A DNA stretch of 64,000 nt from positions 62,001-126,000 of the forward strand of contig NZ_CANMAU010000003.1 of assembly GCF_947495925.1 (NCBI RefSeq). Reading direction: 5' to 3'. Shown here piece by piece: positions 1-9,231 of the stretch (within the stretch, counting starts at the first letter, position 1; every line of letters starts with the position of its first letter). The position numbers were made by a program, and so were the translations under genes. This DNA comes from an uncultured Algibacter sp. Its GTDB lineage: Bacteria; Bacteroidota; Bacteroidia; Flavobacteriales; Flavobacteriaceae. The notes under the pieces are model-generated. The model was not told the origin of the DNA, searched no databases, and was given only the letters and a program-made list of their open reading frames with translations.

Positions 1-1
1 G

Positions 2-472
2 TTTACATTCACCATGTTTAGAGATCCATATAAAAGGTTAGTGTCCTTATACAAGTATTATTGTTGGGTTACTCAAGTAGATGAGGTTTTGGGGCGCCAA
101 CTAGATCCGTCCTACCTTTTACTAAAGAAGCAAGAGCAGTTACTTAATAAATCCTTCAAGGATTTTATTGATAACTTAAGTGATAAATACTTATACAATC
201 AATTATTCACTTTTAGTAAGTCTCTGCAGATTGATGAAGCCGTTCAGAACTTGCAAAAAGTAAATAAAGTTTATTTTCAAGATAATTTTGATGCCTCGGT
301 AACAGATTTAAGTAAGACTTTAAACTTAAATTTAAATGTTAAAAACGAACGTAGCTTTCAAAATGTAGCATTTCAAATAAGTGAAGAGGAAAGGGAATAT
401 GCATTGGAGAAATTAAGCCCTGAATTAGAATTTTATAAAGTGGTAAGGGATAATTACTATTCAGAATTATGA
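2..472 (+). CDS. Sulfotransferase, C-terminal part (5' end outside window)
   Basis: The reading frame is open to the left edge, so the gene is cut off. The first visible residues (FTFTMFRDPYKRLVSLY) fit the 3'-phosphate-binding motif RDPxxRxxSxY of PAPS-dependent sulfotransferases. The ATG at 14 is therefore internal, not the start. The N-terminal P-loop-like 5'-phosphosulfate site should lie upstream. The family normally has 230-270 residues; about 156 are visible. It probably transfers sulfate from PAPS to a sugar, because it overlaps a glycosyltransferase by ATGA and begins the visible part of a polysaccharide operon. The acceptor is unknown. Confidence 0.8.
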   Translation, partial: FTFTMFRDPYKRLVSLYKYYCWVTQVDEVLGRQLDPSYLLLKKQEQLLNKSFKDFIDNLSDKYLYNQLFTFSKSLQIDEAVQNLQKVNKVYFQDNFDASVTDLSKTLNLNLNVKNERSFQNVAFQISEEEREYALEKLSPELEFYKVVRDNYYSEL

Positions 473-1650
473 AGATAGGTCTTATTCTTACTAATACTCC
501 TAGCTATTCTGAAACTTTTTTTAGGTCAAAAATAGAGGGGCTTCAAGCTCATGGGCACCAAGTAATTCTGGTCACAGCAAAAAAAGATTCACACTTTAGT
601 TTATGTGAACAGTTAGCACATCCAAAGATTTATAAGAATAAAGCACTACAATTGGTAATGATGCTAAAAGTGTTTTTGGGTATGGTTTTTTATTATAAGT
701 CGGTTGCAGCATTTTACCAATTAGAGAAAAAAGAGCAAACACCTGTTAAGCGAATAATTGAGAAAATATATATAAACGCAACACTGCTGAAGCTAAAAGT
801 GAATTGGTTGCACTTCGGCTTTGCAACGGTAACTAAAGATAGAGAATTGGTGGCAAGAGCTATAAACACGAGAATGGCTGTTAGTTTTAGGGGGTACGAT
901 ATTAATGTCTATCCTTTGAAACACCCAGGATGTTACGAGAAGTTATGGAAATATACGGATGCCGTACATAGTATTTCAAAAGATTTAAGGCAAAAGGCAT
1001 GTGCGTTAGGTTTGCCTAAATCTACATCTTACCAAATAATACCTCCAGCTGTACATGATAAGATTATCGTTGAACATATTCAGGTTAAAGAAGAAAATAT
1101 GCCCTTTGAAATTTTAACGATAGCCAGACTACATTACATGAAAGGAATTGATATGTTAATAGACACGGCAAAGTTGTTAAAGGACGAAGGCCTTAATTTT
1201 ATATGGCGTATTGTGGGGACTGGTGATTCTCAGAGTTTGAAAAGGTATAAGTATCATATTTTTAGTTTGGGTTTGGAGGATGTTGTTATTCTGGAAGGAA
1301 AAAAAACACATGAAATGAGTTTAAAACTTTTGGATGAAACGGATTTTTACGTTCAAACCAGTTATACTGAAGGTTTTTGTAATGCCTTATTAGAAGCTCA
1401 AGCTAAGGGAAAACTTTGTTTAGCATTTAATTCTGGGGGCATTTCTGAGAATATATTACGAGATCGTACAGGGGTTTTAATAGATGAAGTTTGCAGAAAC
1501 GCATTAACCAAAGGAATCATAGAGACTCTCAAATTACCAGAAGAAGATAAAATAAATTTAAGGACAGAAGCTATTAAAAGAGTAAAAAAAGAATTTACTT
1601 TAGAACAACAACAACAAGCCTTTTTAAAGTTTTATAGAACCTTAAGCTAA
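469..1650 (+). CDS. Glycosyltransferase family 4 protein
   Basis: A 393-residue GT-B fold glycosyltransferase, expected to add a sugar from a nucleotide donor to a lipid-linked glycan at the inner membrane face. The C-terminal Glycos_transf_1 half is clear: ILTIARLHYMKGIDML near residue 215 and the E-x7-E donor-site motif in YTEGFCNALLEAQ near residue 300. The N-terminal acceptor half starts MKIGLILTNTPSYSETF. The start overlaps the previous stop as ATGA, implying translational coupling, and the next gene begins 5 bp after its stop. Linkage and sugar cannot be read from sequence. Confidence 0.9.
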   Translation: MKIGLILTNTPSYSETFFRSKIEGLQAHGHQVILVTAKKDSHFSLCEQLAHPKIYKNKALQLVMMLKVFLGMVFYYKSVAAFYQLEKKEQTPVKRIIEKIYINATLLKLKVNWLHFGFATVTKDRELVARAINTRMAVSFRGYDINVYPLKHPGCYEKLWKYTDAVHSISKDLRQKACALGLPKSTSYQIIPPAVHDKIIVEHIQVKEENMPFEILTIARLHYMKGIDMLIDTAKLLKDEGLNFIWRIVGTGDSQSLKRYKYHIFSLGLEDVVILEGKKTHEMSLKLLDETDFYVQTSYTEGFCNALLEAQAKGKLCLAFNSGGISENILRDRTGVLIDEVCRNALTKGIIETLKLPEEDKINLRTEAIKRVKKEFTLEQQQQAFLKFYRTLS

Positions 1651-1655
1651 ACCAT

Positions 1656-2723
1656 ATGTTAAAGATATATTTTGATAATTCGCATTATGATAAAAGGTTT
1701 AGAACACAATTATTTCCTCTTCTAAGACCATTCATTAAAGGTGAAAATTACACAGATACAGAACGGATTAAAGATTATGGTGTTTCTGAGAAAGATTTTG
1801 ATTTGGTTGATGATATTGATTATGCCGATGTGACCATACTAACTATGTCTTGGGATTATTACATTAAGCAAGATCAGTTAGATTTGGCAAGAAGTTTTAT
1901 TTCTGAGACATTAGCAAATAAAAAAATGGTTTGGGCAGTTAGCTTAGGAGACATAGGTTTTAAATTGCCACCGTATAAAAATGTTATAGTGTTTAGGGCT
2001 AGTGGGTTTAAATCAAAATTACCACAGATGCATTTAGGAATGCCCGTTTTTAAAAAAGATCCATTATGGGCATATTTTAAAACCAAAACGATAAGCATTC
2101 CGGAGTTTACCTTAAGACCTAACATTGGGTTTTGCGGTTATGCAAATGGAAGTGTTTCTGAGATGTTAAAACTGTCATTAAAAGCATTAATTAAGATACC
2201 AATTAATGCAATAAAGTCTAATCCTTATGAATTCGATCCAGTTTTTGTAGCTTCTTATGAGCGCTTTCTGTTATTGAAGCGTATAGAGAAAGATACATCT
2301 ATAGATACAAATTTCATCTACAGGAGTCAATATAGAGCAGGAGCAAATACAGACGTATTAAGACATCAAACTGCATTAGAATATTTTGAAAATATGGAGC
2401 ATTCGCAATATGTACTTTGTGTTCGAGGGGCTGGGAATTTTTCTGTTCGGTTTTATGAAGCCTTAGCAATGGGGCGTATTCCCGTTTTTGTAAATACAGA
2501 TTGTCTTTTGCCTCTTTCCGATGTTATTGATTGGAAAAAACATGTTGTTTGGGTAGAAGACCATGAAAAATATTTTTTAGGACAAAAAATTTTAGATTTT
2601 CACGAAGGTTTATCAAAACATGAATTTGAAAACCTCTGCAGGAGTAATAGGGAATTATGGAAAGAAAAGTTAAGCTTAGGCGGCTTCTTTAAACTCCAGA
2701 AAGCAGAAAAAAATAACTCATAA
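1656..2723 (+). CDS. Exostosin-like glycosyltransferase (GT47 type)
   Basis: A 355-residue protein whose C-terminal third resembles exostosin-family glycosyltransferases. The diagnostic stretch is CVRGAGNFSVRFYEALAMG near residue 250, followed by RIPVFVNTDCLLP and a conserved acidic tail. The N-terminal half is divergent and contains no membrane anchor, as is usual for bacterial members in surface-glycan clusters. It is packed 5 bp from both neighbouring glycosyltransferases, so it very probably acts on the same polysaccharide. Donor specificity is unknown; eukaryotic exostosins use UDP-GlcA or GlcNAc, but this should not be transferred to a bacterial homologue. Confidence 0.8.
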   Translation: MLKIYFDNSHYDKRFRTQLFPLLRPFIKGENYTDTERIKDYGVSEKDFDLVDDIDYADVTILTMSWDYYIKQDQLDLARSFISETLANKKMVWAVSLGDIGFKLPPYKNVIVFRASGFKSKLPQMHLGMPVFKKDPLWAYFKTKTISIPEFTLRPNIGFCGYANGSVSEMLKLSLKALIKIPINAIKSNPYEFDPVFVASYERFLLLKRIEKDTSIDTNFIYRSQYRAGANTDVLRHQTALEYFENMEHSQYVLCVRGAGNFSVRFYEALAMGRIPVFVNTDCLLPLSDVIDWKKHVVWVEDHEKYFLGQKILDFHEGLSKHEFENLCRSNRELWKEKLSLGGFFKLQKAEKNNS

Positions 2724-2728
2724 TTACT

Positions 2729-4057
2729 ATGCCTTTTAAATTTTTAAAATATTTACAGCCTACGCACTATTTTAGATTAAAGAATCAATATAATAGAACG
2801 ACTTTTCCAATAACAAAGCGATTACCAAAGATGATGCTTGACAGGTTGGAGTTAGATAATAATTATAAAAGTAAGCTTGCTAAAGATTACGATTTATCTT
2901 GGCAAGCCATTCAAAATGGTTATATAGGTCATGTTGAAACCTATAGTGTGTTTGAGAAGGTACCTGTGATTGATGAATATCGATTTATTCGGAAAAACTT
3001 TCATATTTTTTGGGTTATTCATGTACTCGTATTGCGCCTTGTTTCTTTTAAAAACCCTTTTGTTGAATTATCCGCATTTTTTAAAACAACAGAAGTTAAA
3101 AGAAAAGGGGTATTAAAAGGCGTATTTCCCTATAAAATGTACGATACATTTCAGTCAAAGTTAATTCAGCAAAACCCCTTAGTTAGTGTCGTGATACCAA
3201 CATTAAATAGGTATAAATACTTAAAAGATGTTTTAAAAGATTTGGAACAACAAACGTATACCAATTTCGAGGTTCTTGTGGTAGATCAATCTGATGCTTT
3301 TGATAGTGCATTTTATAAGTCATTTGATTTGGATATTCAATTAATGCATCAAGAAAAAAAGGCCCTTTGGTTAGCTAGAAATACGGCAGTTAAGAAATCA
3401 AAAGGAGATTTGCTCTTACTCTTTGATGATGACTCTCGAGTGGCTCCAAATTGGATAAGCGAACACATAAAAACATTAGATTATTTCCAAAGTGATATGT
3501 CTTCAGGGGTTTCTATTTCTAAAGTTGGGGCTAAGGTTCCAGATAATTATTCGTTTTTTAGAATAAGTGATCAATTAGATACTGGTAACGTTTTAATAAA
3601 AAAAGATGTTTTTAAACAAATAGGGTTATTTGATAGGCAATTTGAAAAACAACGCATGGGCGACGGGGAGTATGGCTTACGTGCCTATTTATACGGGTAT
3701 TTAAATATTTCTAATCCAAAGGCAGAACGCTTGCATTTAAAAGTAGGTAGTGGCGGTTTAAGAGAAATGGGGAGCTGGGATGCTTTTAGAACAAAAAATA
3801 TAACTTCTCCAAGACCCATACCTAGTGTGTTATACTTGTATAGGAAATATTTTGGTACCAAACGATCGATGTATGCTTTGTTAAAAACAGTACCTATTTC
3901 GTTGGTGCCCTATAAATTTAAAAATAACCAAAAACTGTTAATTTTAGGGTATGTCATAGTAGTACTGCTAAGTCCTTTGATTTTATTTCAAATTCTAAAG
4001 TCATGGCGGTTGTCGTCAATTAAGTTAAGAGAAGGCGCAAAAATTGAAAAGCTATAA
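2729..4057 (+). CDS. Glycosyltransferase family 2 protein
   Basis: A 442-residue protein with a GT-A catalytic domain starting near residue 150 (PLVSVVIPTLNRYKYL) and the metal-binding aspartates in LLLLFDDDSRVAPNW near residue 231. About 150 residues without a recognisable domain come first. A single hydrophobic segment near the C-terminus (LLILGYVIVVLLSPLILF) probably anchors it to the inner membrane. It sits in the polysaccharide operon, 5 bp after the exostosin-like gene. The long N-terminal extension is longer than a minimal GT2 enzyme and may hold an acceptor-binding part. Confidence 0.88.
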   Translation: MPFKFLKYLQPTHYFRLKNQYNRTTFPITKRLPKMMLDRLELDNNYKSKLAKDYDLSWQAIQNGYIGHVETYSVFEKVPVIDEYRFIRKNFHIFWVIHVLVLRLVSFKNPFVELSAFFKTTEVKRKGVLKGVFPYKMYDTFQSKLIQQNPLVSVVIPTLNRYKYLKDVLKDLEQQTYTNFEVLVVDQSDAFDSAFYKSFDLDIQLMHQEKKALWLARNTAVKKSKGDLLLLFDDDSRVAPNWISEHIKTLDYFQSDMSSGVSISKVGAKVPDNYSFFRISDQLDTGNVLIKKDVFKQIGLFDRQFEKQRMGDGEYGLRAYLYGYLNISNPKAERLHLKVGSGGLREMGSWDAFRTKNITSPRPIPSVLYLYRKYFGTKRSMYALLKTVPISLVPYKFKNNQKLLILGYVIVVLLSPLILFQILKSWRLSSIKLREGAKIEKL

Positions 4058-4061
4058 GGTT

Positions 4062-4589
4062 ATGATCCAATTAAAGTTTTTATCTCAGGATGTTTTAAGA
4101 CTAATTGGTAAAAGAAAAGTGAGATATCTTTATTTTGTCTTTACTCGAGGTTTTGCTGGTGTTTTATTATACCGCATGGAGCGACTATGTTATCTGATTT
4201 TTAAAGATTTGTATCCAGGAATTAGATTATTGTTTCTTCCGCTTATTTTATTATTACAGTCCTATTCAAATATCGATATACATTATAAAGCTAATATTGC
4301 CGGAGGATTGTTAGTTTTACACCCTTCGGTTGGGTGCGTTATTTCTGGTCAAGTCAAAATAGGAAGTAATTTGACTATTACAGGAGGAAATGTTATTGGG
4401 GTCAACAAGACAAAAAAAGGCGTTTATAGTATAGGGAATCATTGTACGTTAGGGGCAAATGCCACCATAATTGGTCCATTAAGTATTGAGGATAGAGTAA
4501 CTGTCGGAGCAAATGCTTGCGTGACTAAAAGTTTTAACCAGAGTCATATTATTTTGGCGGGGGTACCAGCTAAAGAATTAAAAAGTTAA
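4062..4589 (+). CDS. Left-handed beta-helix acyltransferase (serine O-acetyltransferase-like)
   Basis: A 175-residue protein with hexapeptide-repeat character in its second half: ANIAGGLLVLHPSVGCVISG, then GSNLTITGGNVIG, TLGANATIIGP and VTVGANACVTKS. This is the left-handed beta-helix of CysE/WcaB-type acetyltransferases. It likely O-acetylates a sugar residue of the polysaccharide. The ATG at 4062 is preferred; a TTG at 4044 would extend it by six residues and overlap the previous gene. Its stop overlaps the next ATG by one base. True serine acetyltransferase activity is unlikely in this setting. Confidence 0.82.
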   Translation: MIQLKFLSQDVLRLIGKRKVRYLYFVFTRGFAGVLLYRMERLCYLIFKDLYPGIRLLFLPLILLLQSYSNIDIHYKANIAGGLLVLHPSVGCVISGQVKIGSNLTITGGNVIGVNKTKKGVYSIGNHCTLGANATIIGPLSIEDRVTVGANACVTKSFNQSHIILAGVPAKELKS

Positions 4590-5632
4590 TGAATACTAAA
4601 GACTTAAAGATTTTACACGTTATAGACACCCTAGGGATTGGAGGTGCCGAAAAAATGGCGATTTTAGGTATAAATACCCTATGTAAAAAACATATAAAGG
4701 TTGCACTTCTTTTGCTTATTGATAGAGGCGAGCTGTTTACTGAACTGCATCATGAGGTAAAACTTTTTGAACTGAACAGGCCTAAGGTGCTATCATATCA
4801 GCATATGAAAAAATGTAGTGAAATCATAAAAACTTATAATATTGTTCATGTACATATGCGCTATAACTATAAATATATTAGATTGGTTAAAGTGCTATTT
4901 AATCTTAAAACAAAAATTATACTCCATGATCATTACGGTAGTATAGATAAAGATATTAGTGTTCCTGTTTTTTTTAAAGTGTTTAAACCCAAGTACTACA
5001 TTGGTGTTAGTGAAAGTTTAACATCTTGGGCAAGCAATAATTTGAATATGTCCCATAAAGCGGTCTTTTTATTAAAGAACTGTATCTTAAAAGAAAAGGT
5101 TGGTACTTTAACTCATCACAATAAAAAAGGATTGGTTATTGTTGGAAATATTAAGCCTATAAAGAATCAATTATTTGCCATTCAACTAGCACAGGCATTA
5201 AATGAGGAGATAACTATTTATGGCAAGGTTCAAGATGCCGCTTACTTTAAAGTCTTAAAAAATGAAATAAACTTATTAGAGTATGATAATTGCGTTCATT
5301 TTAATGATCATACCACGAATATCCAAGGTGAATTATCTAAATATAAGTTAGCACTGCATACGGCAAAATCTGAAAGTGGTCCATTAGTGCTCATTGAATA
5401 CCTTGCTCAAAATTTAAGATTCATAAGCTTTAGTACAGGTGAGGTGTTTAAGACGATAGGAGAAAAATATTCTGATTTGTTTATGGATAATTTTGATCTA
5501 TTGGCATGGAAGAAACAAGCTTTAAAAAAAACAATCTCTTATGATTTAAATGAGATATATAATAAGAATTTTAGTGAAGAGAAATATGCGCAAGATTGTA
5601 TTCATATTTATACAAAAATGATGAAACTATGA
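4589..5632 (+). CDS. Glycosyltransferase family 4 protein
   Basis: A 347-residue GT-B glycosyltransferase. The N-terminal acceptor half opens with KILHVIDTLGIGGAEKMAI, a very typical GT4 start with a GGAE loop. The C-terminal half has the E-x7-E motif in SESGPLVLIEYLAQN near residue 265. The segment GLVIVGNIKPIKNQ marks the inter-domain start of the donor domain. Translation is coupled on both sides: a one-base overlap with the acyltransferase and ATGA with the next gene. It probably adds one residue of the repeat unit. Confidence 0.9.
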   Translation: MNTKDLKILHVIDTLGIGGAEKMAILGINTLCKKHIKVALLLLIDRGELFTELHHEVKLFELNRPKVLSYQHMKKCSEIIKTYNIVHVHMRYNYKYIRLVKVLFNLKTKIILHDHYGSIDKDISVPVFFKVFKPKYYIGVSESLTSWASNNLNMSHKAVFLLKNCILKEKVGTLTHHNKKGLVIVGNIKPIKNQLFAIQLAQALNEEITIYGKVQDAAYFKVLKNEINLLEYDNCVHFNDHTTNIQGELSKYKLALHTAKSESGPLVLIEYLAQNLRFISFSTGEVFKTIGEKYSDLFMDNFDLLAWKKQALKKTISYDLNEIYNKNFSEEKYAQDCIHIYTKMMKL

Positions 5633-6744
5633 AGTTATTAATTATATCGCATACAGAACATTATACAGATGATAATGGTGTTATAGTGGGTTGGGGTCCA
5701 ACGTTAACTGAAATAAATTATTTAGCTACTATTTTTGACGAAGTATATCATATCGCAACGCACCTTGATAGTATACCTCCTCCAAGTTCATTGCCATACA
5801 CGTCCAATAATATTCACTTTATTCCAATACCTTATACCGGTGGTAAACGATTAATAGATAAGTTTGATATAGTATGGAACGCGCCATCTACTGTTTTAAA
5901 AGTTTTTAAAACTCTAAAAAAGGTTGATGTATTTCAGCTAAGAGCGCCTACGGGTATAGGAGTTTATTTAATTCCCATATTAATGCTTTTTTCTAACAAG
6001 AAAGGTTGGTTTAAATATGCAGGCAATTGGAATCAGGATAAACCTCCGTTTGGTTATGCCATTCAGAGGTGGTTTTTAAAACGACAAAAAAGAAAAGTAA
6101 CCATTAATGGCAAATGGCCAAACCAACCTGAGCAATGTTTAACCTTTGAGAATCCGTGCATAACAGAAAAATATGAAGATGAAGGTATAAAAGTACTGGT
6201 TAAAAAAGAATTTAAACCACCCTTTATTTATTGTTTTGCGGGGCGGTTAGAAGATGAGAAAGGGGTGAGGCGAATAATAGAAGCCTTCACTTTGCTTGAG
6301 GATAAGACAATGGTTAAAGAAGTTCACTTAATAGGAAATGGTGAAAAAATAGAGGCGTATAAGGACTTAGCAAAAAAAACGGAGATCCCATTTGTTTTTC
6401 ATGGGTTCTTAAATTTTAATGATGTTTTTAAAATCTTCAAAAAAGCACATTTTTTCTTATTACCCTCCTCGGCATCTGAGGGATTTCCTAAGGTCATTGC
6501 GGAAGCCTTGAATTTTGGTTGCGTACCTATAGTATCGAATGTCTCATCTATTGGACAATATATAGAAAATGGTAAAAATGGATTTGTTTTAGACCCAAAT
6601 ACCGTAAATAATTTAAAGGAGGTCCTTGAAGAGATTCACAGATTTAAACCACATGAACTAAAAGAATTGCAAAGTGAACAGGACTTAATTAAGCTATTTA
6701 CATATCAGTACTACCTTCACAGAATTAAAACTGATATTATCTAA
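5629..6744 (+). CDS. Glycosyltransferase family 4 protein
   Basis: A 371-residue GT-B enzyme. Start chosen at the ATG that overlaps the previous stop (ATGA), giving MKLLIISHTEHYTD; a TTG 33 bases upstream is in frame but would lie deep inside the preceding gene. The donor domain shows FCFAGRLEDEKGVRRI-type spacing (IYCFAGRLEDEKGV) and E-x7-E in ASEGFPKVIAEALNFG near residue 283. The arrangement AGNWNQDKPPFGY in the N-terminal half recurs in capsule-type GT4 enzymes. It ends the tightly coupled part of the operon; the next gene is 100 bp away. Confidence 0.9.
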   Translation: MKLLIISHTEHYTDDNGVIVGWGPTLTEINYLATIFDEVYHIATHLDSIPPPSSLPYTSNNIHFIPIPYTGGKRLIDKFDIVWNAPSTVLKVFKTLKKVDVFQLRAPTGIGVYLIPILMLFSNKKGWFKYAGNWNQDKPPFGYAIQRWFLKRQKRKVTINGKWPNQPEQCLTFENPCITEKYEDEGIKVLVKKEFKPPFIYCFAGRLEDEKGVRRIIEAFTLLEDKTMVKEVHLIGNGEKIEAYKDLAKKTEIPFVFHGFLNFNDVFKIFKKAHFFLLPSSASEGFPKVIAEALNFGCVPIVSNVSSIGQYIENGKNGFVLDPNTVNNLKEVLEEIHRFKPHELKELQSEQDLIKLFTYQYYLHRIKTDII

Positions 6745-6808
6745 TTGCCCGAAATTTTAAAGTTAAGTTATACTAAATAGATAAACCATATTATTAAATA
6801 TCAAGCAT

Positions 6809-6816
6809 TATATTTG
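6809..6816 (+). promoter_or_regulatory. Candidate -7 element ahead of the polymerase gene
   Basis: TATATTTG matches the Bacteroidota -7 consensus TAnnTTTG and lies 28 bases ahead of the TTG start. No TTG is found at the usual 19-base spacing upstream, so it is a half-supported promoter. It would let the distal genes be transcribed separately from the glycosyltransferase block. Confidence 0.4.
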
Positions 6817-6844
6817 CTCAATAATTTAGTGTTTTAATATTAAT

Positions 6845-8188
6845 TTGAAAAATAAATTCAGTTATACAGCTTTAGTTGGTTTTCACCTTTTTTTAGGAAC
6901 GCTCATTTTTATCAATAAAGGTTTAGGTAAAATCTATTTTATTGCAGTCTTGATTTATTTTATGCGAAAGATAATTTTAGCATCAAAAAGAGATAAGGAT
7001 AGATATATCCTCATGGGCTGTGCTTATTTTGTTGGTGCTGAGGTGTTTTTTAGAATGACCAAAAGTGCGCTATCATACGAGGCCTGTAAGTATATTGTTA
7101 TGTTGTTCTGTTTTATGGGCATTATTTATAAAGGTGCTTCTGGTAGGGCTTACTCATATTTTATATACCTTATTTGTCTCGTGCCTGCCATTTTTGTCGC
7201 TTCCATGACCTTGAGTTTTGAGGCTGATTTCAGAAAGAATGTTTTATTTGTTTTGAGTGGACCTATTTGTTTAGGTATTGCGAGTATTTTTTGTTTTGAC
7301 AGGAAAATTTCAAGACGGCAATTAGAAGATATACTGTTGTATGCTCTGTTACCATTAATTTCCCTAACAACCTATGTTTTCTTGTATAATCCTAGCGTAA
7401 AAGATGTGCTTTCAGGAACAAGTTCGAACGCTGCTACGTCTGGTGGTTTTGGAGCAAATCAAGTATCAACAGTTTTGGGTTTAGGTATGTTTATTATTGG
7501 GTCTAGAATAATTTCGGGATCTTCAAAATTGTGGGTCACTATACTGAATGTATTAATTTTTGTGGCTATTTCTTTTCGTGCAGTTGTTACTTTTAGTAGG
7601 GGTGGGGTAATTGTAGGTGTGCTGTGTATTGTATTTTTTTTACTTACGTATTTTGTAAGCTCGCCAGGACGTATTAAGGGTGCTTTATTAAAAAGATTGG
7701 TCTTTTTTTTAAGTATTATTCTAATAACATGGGGTATTAGTTCAAATCAAACCGAAGGCTTGATTGATAAAAGATATGCTAATGAAAATGCTCTTGGTGT
7801 AGAAAAGGAAGACGTGACTACGGGTCGTTTTACCCTGTTTATGGATGAGATAGATGGATTTGTGAAAAATCCTTTTTTTGGTCTTGGTGCGAGCAGAACA
7901 AAAGATAAAAGAATTGAAGAGCAACGAGAGGCACTGCCTACTCATAATGAAGTGGGACGGGTTTTGGGAGAACATGGTTTTCTAGGTATTGTTATTCTTT
8001 TGATATTAATATTTACACCATTAATATATAGGTCTCAAAATAGAAGAAACTATTATTTCTATGCTTTTTTATGCTTTTGGTTTGCTACAATTAATCATTC
8101 GTCTATGAGAATTGCAGCGCCAGGATTTATTTATGCTTTAGCTTTATTAAATATTACCAATGAAAAACCTGCTTTACATAGGAAATAA
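6845..8188 (+). CDS. O-antigen ligase/polymerase family protein (Wzy-C type)
   Basis: A 447-residue polytopic membrane protein with roughly ten to twelve hydrophobic helices and one large periplasmic loop. The loop and following helix carry LPTHNEVGRVLGEHGFLGI near residue 365, the Wzy_C signature with its conserved His. Such proteins polymerise undecaprenyl-linked repeat units or ligate glycans at the periplasmic face. The start is a TTG: it directly precedes the first helix, whereas the first in-frame ATG (6962) would remove it. The gene overlaps the next by 29 bases. Polymerase is favoured over ligase because of the repeat-unit enzymes around it, but sequence alone does not settle it. Confidence 0.82.
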   Translation: MKNKFSYTALVGFHLFLGTLIFINKGLGKIYFIAVLIYFMRKIILASKRDKDRYILMGCAYFVGAEVFFRMTKSALSYEACKYIVMLFCFMGIIYKGASGRAYSYFIYLICLVPAIFVASMTLSFEADFRKNVLFVLSGPICLGIASIFCFDRKISRRQLEDILLYALLPLISLTTYVFLYNPSVKDVLSGTSSNAATSGGFGANQVSTVLGLGMFIIGSRIISGSSKLWVTILNVLIFVAISFRAVVTFSRGGVIVGVLCIVFFLLTYFVSSPGRIKGALLKRLVFFLSIILITWGISSNQTEGLIDKRYANENALGVEKEDVTTGRFTLFMDEIDGFVKNPFFGLGASRTKDKRIEEQREALPTHNEVGRVLGEHGFLGIVILLILIFTPLIYRSQNRRNYYFYAFLCFWFATINHSSMRIAAPGFIYALALLNITNEKPALHRK

Positions 8189-9170
8189 TTTATCCGCTGA
8201 AAATAAAACACCAACGACGGTGGAAACTTTAGGTCGGCTATTAACTTTAGAAGGTTTTAATGTAAAAGTGGCATCTAGTAAACCCAATAAATTAATGCGA
8301 TTACTAGACATGTTTGCAGCAGTGTATAAGTCAAGAAAAAATGTAGACTATGTACTTATTGATACGTATAGTACAGTGAATTTTTATTATGCTTTTCTAG
8401 TAAGTCAGTTATGCAGAATCCTAAGGTTAAAATATATACCAATTTTACATGGGGGAAAGTTACCTGAAAGGTTAAGTTCTTCCGTAAAATTATCTCAGCT
8501 TATTTTTAATAATGCCTATAAAAATGTTGCCCCTTCATTATATACAAAATCAAGATTTGAAGGATTTGGATATACAAATGTAATTTGTATACCAAATTCC
8601 ATAGAACTAAAAGATTATAGCTTTAAGGCAAGAGTTTTCGATACCGTAAATCTACTATGGGTCCGTTCTTTTTCTAGGCTTTATAATCCGTTATTGGCTA
8701 TTGATATTTTAAAGTTTCTTAAAGATGAAGGTATAGATTCAAGGCTTTGTATGATTGGTCCTGATAATGATGGAAGTCTGGAGGAGGCAAAAAATCATGC
8801 TAGAAAATTAAGTCTAGAGGTTGAATTTACAGGTATTTTAACCAAAAAACAGTGGCATAAAAAAGCAAAAGATTTTAATATATTCATTAACACAACTAAT
8901 ATTGACAATACTCCAGTAAGTGTTATTGAGGCTATGGCCTTAGGCTTACCAGTTGTTTCTACAAATGTTGGAGGACTGCCTTTTTTGATAAGGAATGGAG
9001 TTGATGGTGTTTTAGTTGAACCTAATGATATCAATACATTTACAGAGGCAATTAAATATTTGATAGGAAACAGTGAGAATATTCTAAGGATTACAGAAGC
9101 CGCCAGACTTAAAGTGGAGGAGTTTGATTGGGAGGTTGTTAAAGGAAAATGGATTTCTCTATTGTCTTAA
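8160..9170 (+). CDS. Glycosyltransferase family 4 protein
   Basis: A 336-residue GT-B enzyme beginning MKNLLYIGNNLSAENKTPTT, a start typical of GT4 proteins. The donor motif is DNTPVSVIEAMALGLPVV near residue 248: the first Glu of E-x7-E is an Asp, a common variant in this subfamily. The following GGLPFLIRNGVDGVLV closes the nucleotide pocket. It starts inside the end of the polymerase gene (29-base overlap), so the two are probably co-translated. It is likely the last sugar-adding enzyme of the cluster in this window. Confidence 0.9.
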   Translation: MKNLLYIGNNLSAENKTPTTVETLGRLLTLEGFNVKVASSKPNKLMRLLDMFAAVYKSRKNVDYVLIDTYSTVNFYYAFLVSQLCRILRLKYIPILHGGKLPERLSSSVKLSQLIFNNAYKNVAPSLYTKSRFEGFGYTNVICIPNSIELKDYSFKARVFDTVNLLWVRSFSRLYNPLLAIDILKFLKDEGIDSRLCMIGPDNDGSLEEAKNHARKLSLEVEFTGILTKKQWHKKAKDFNIFINTTNIDNTPVSVIEAMALGLPVVSTNVGGLPFLIRNGVDGVLVEPNDINTFTEAIKYLIGNSENILRITEAARLKVEEFDWEVVKGKWISLLS

Positions 9171-9194
9171 CATATGTTATCTGAATTAACTTAC

Positions 9195-9202
9195 TATCTT
9201 TG
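9195..9202 (+). promoter_or_regulatory. Candidate -7 element ahead of the WcaJ-type gene
   Basis: TATCTTTG followed by GCAG is an exact TAnnTTTG element in the 61-base gap before the phosphoglycosyltransferase, leaving about 22 bases of leader. No good TTG lies 19 bases upstream. A second TATTTTTG at 9219-9226 is too close to the ATG to be the main element. Confidence 0.45.
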
Positions 9203-9231
9203 CAGAAAAAAAGAAAGATATTTTTGCTTAG

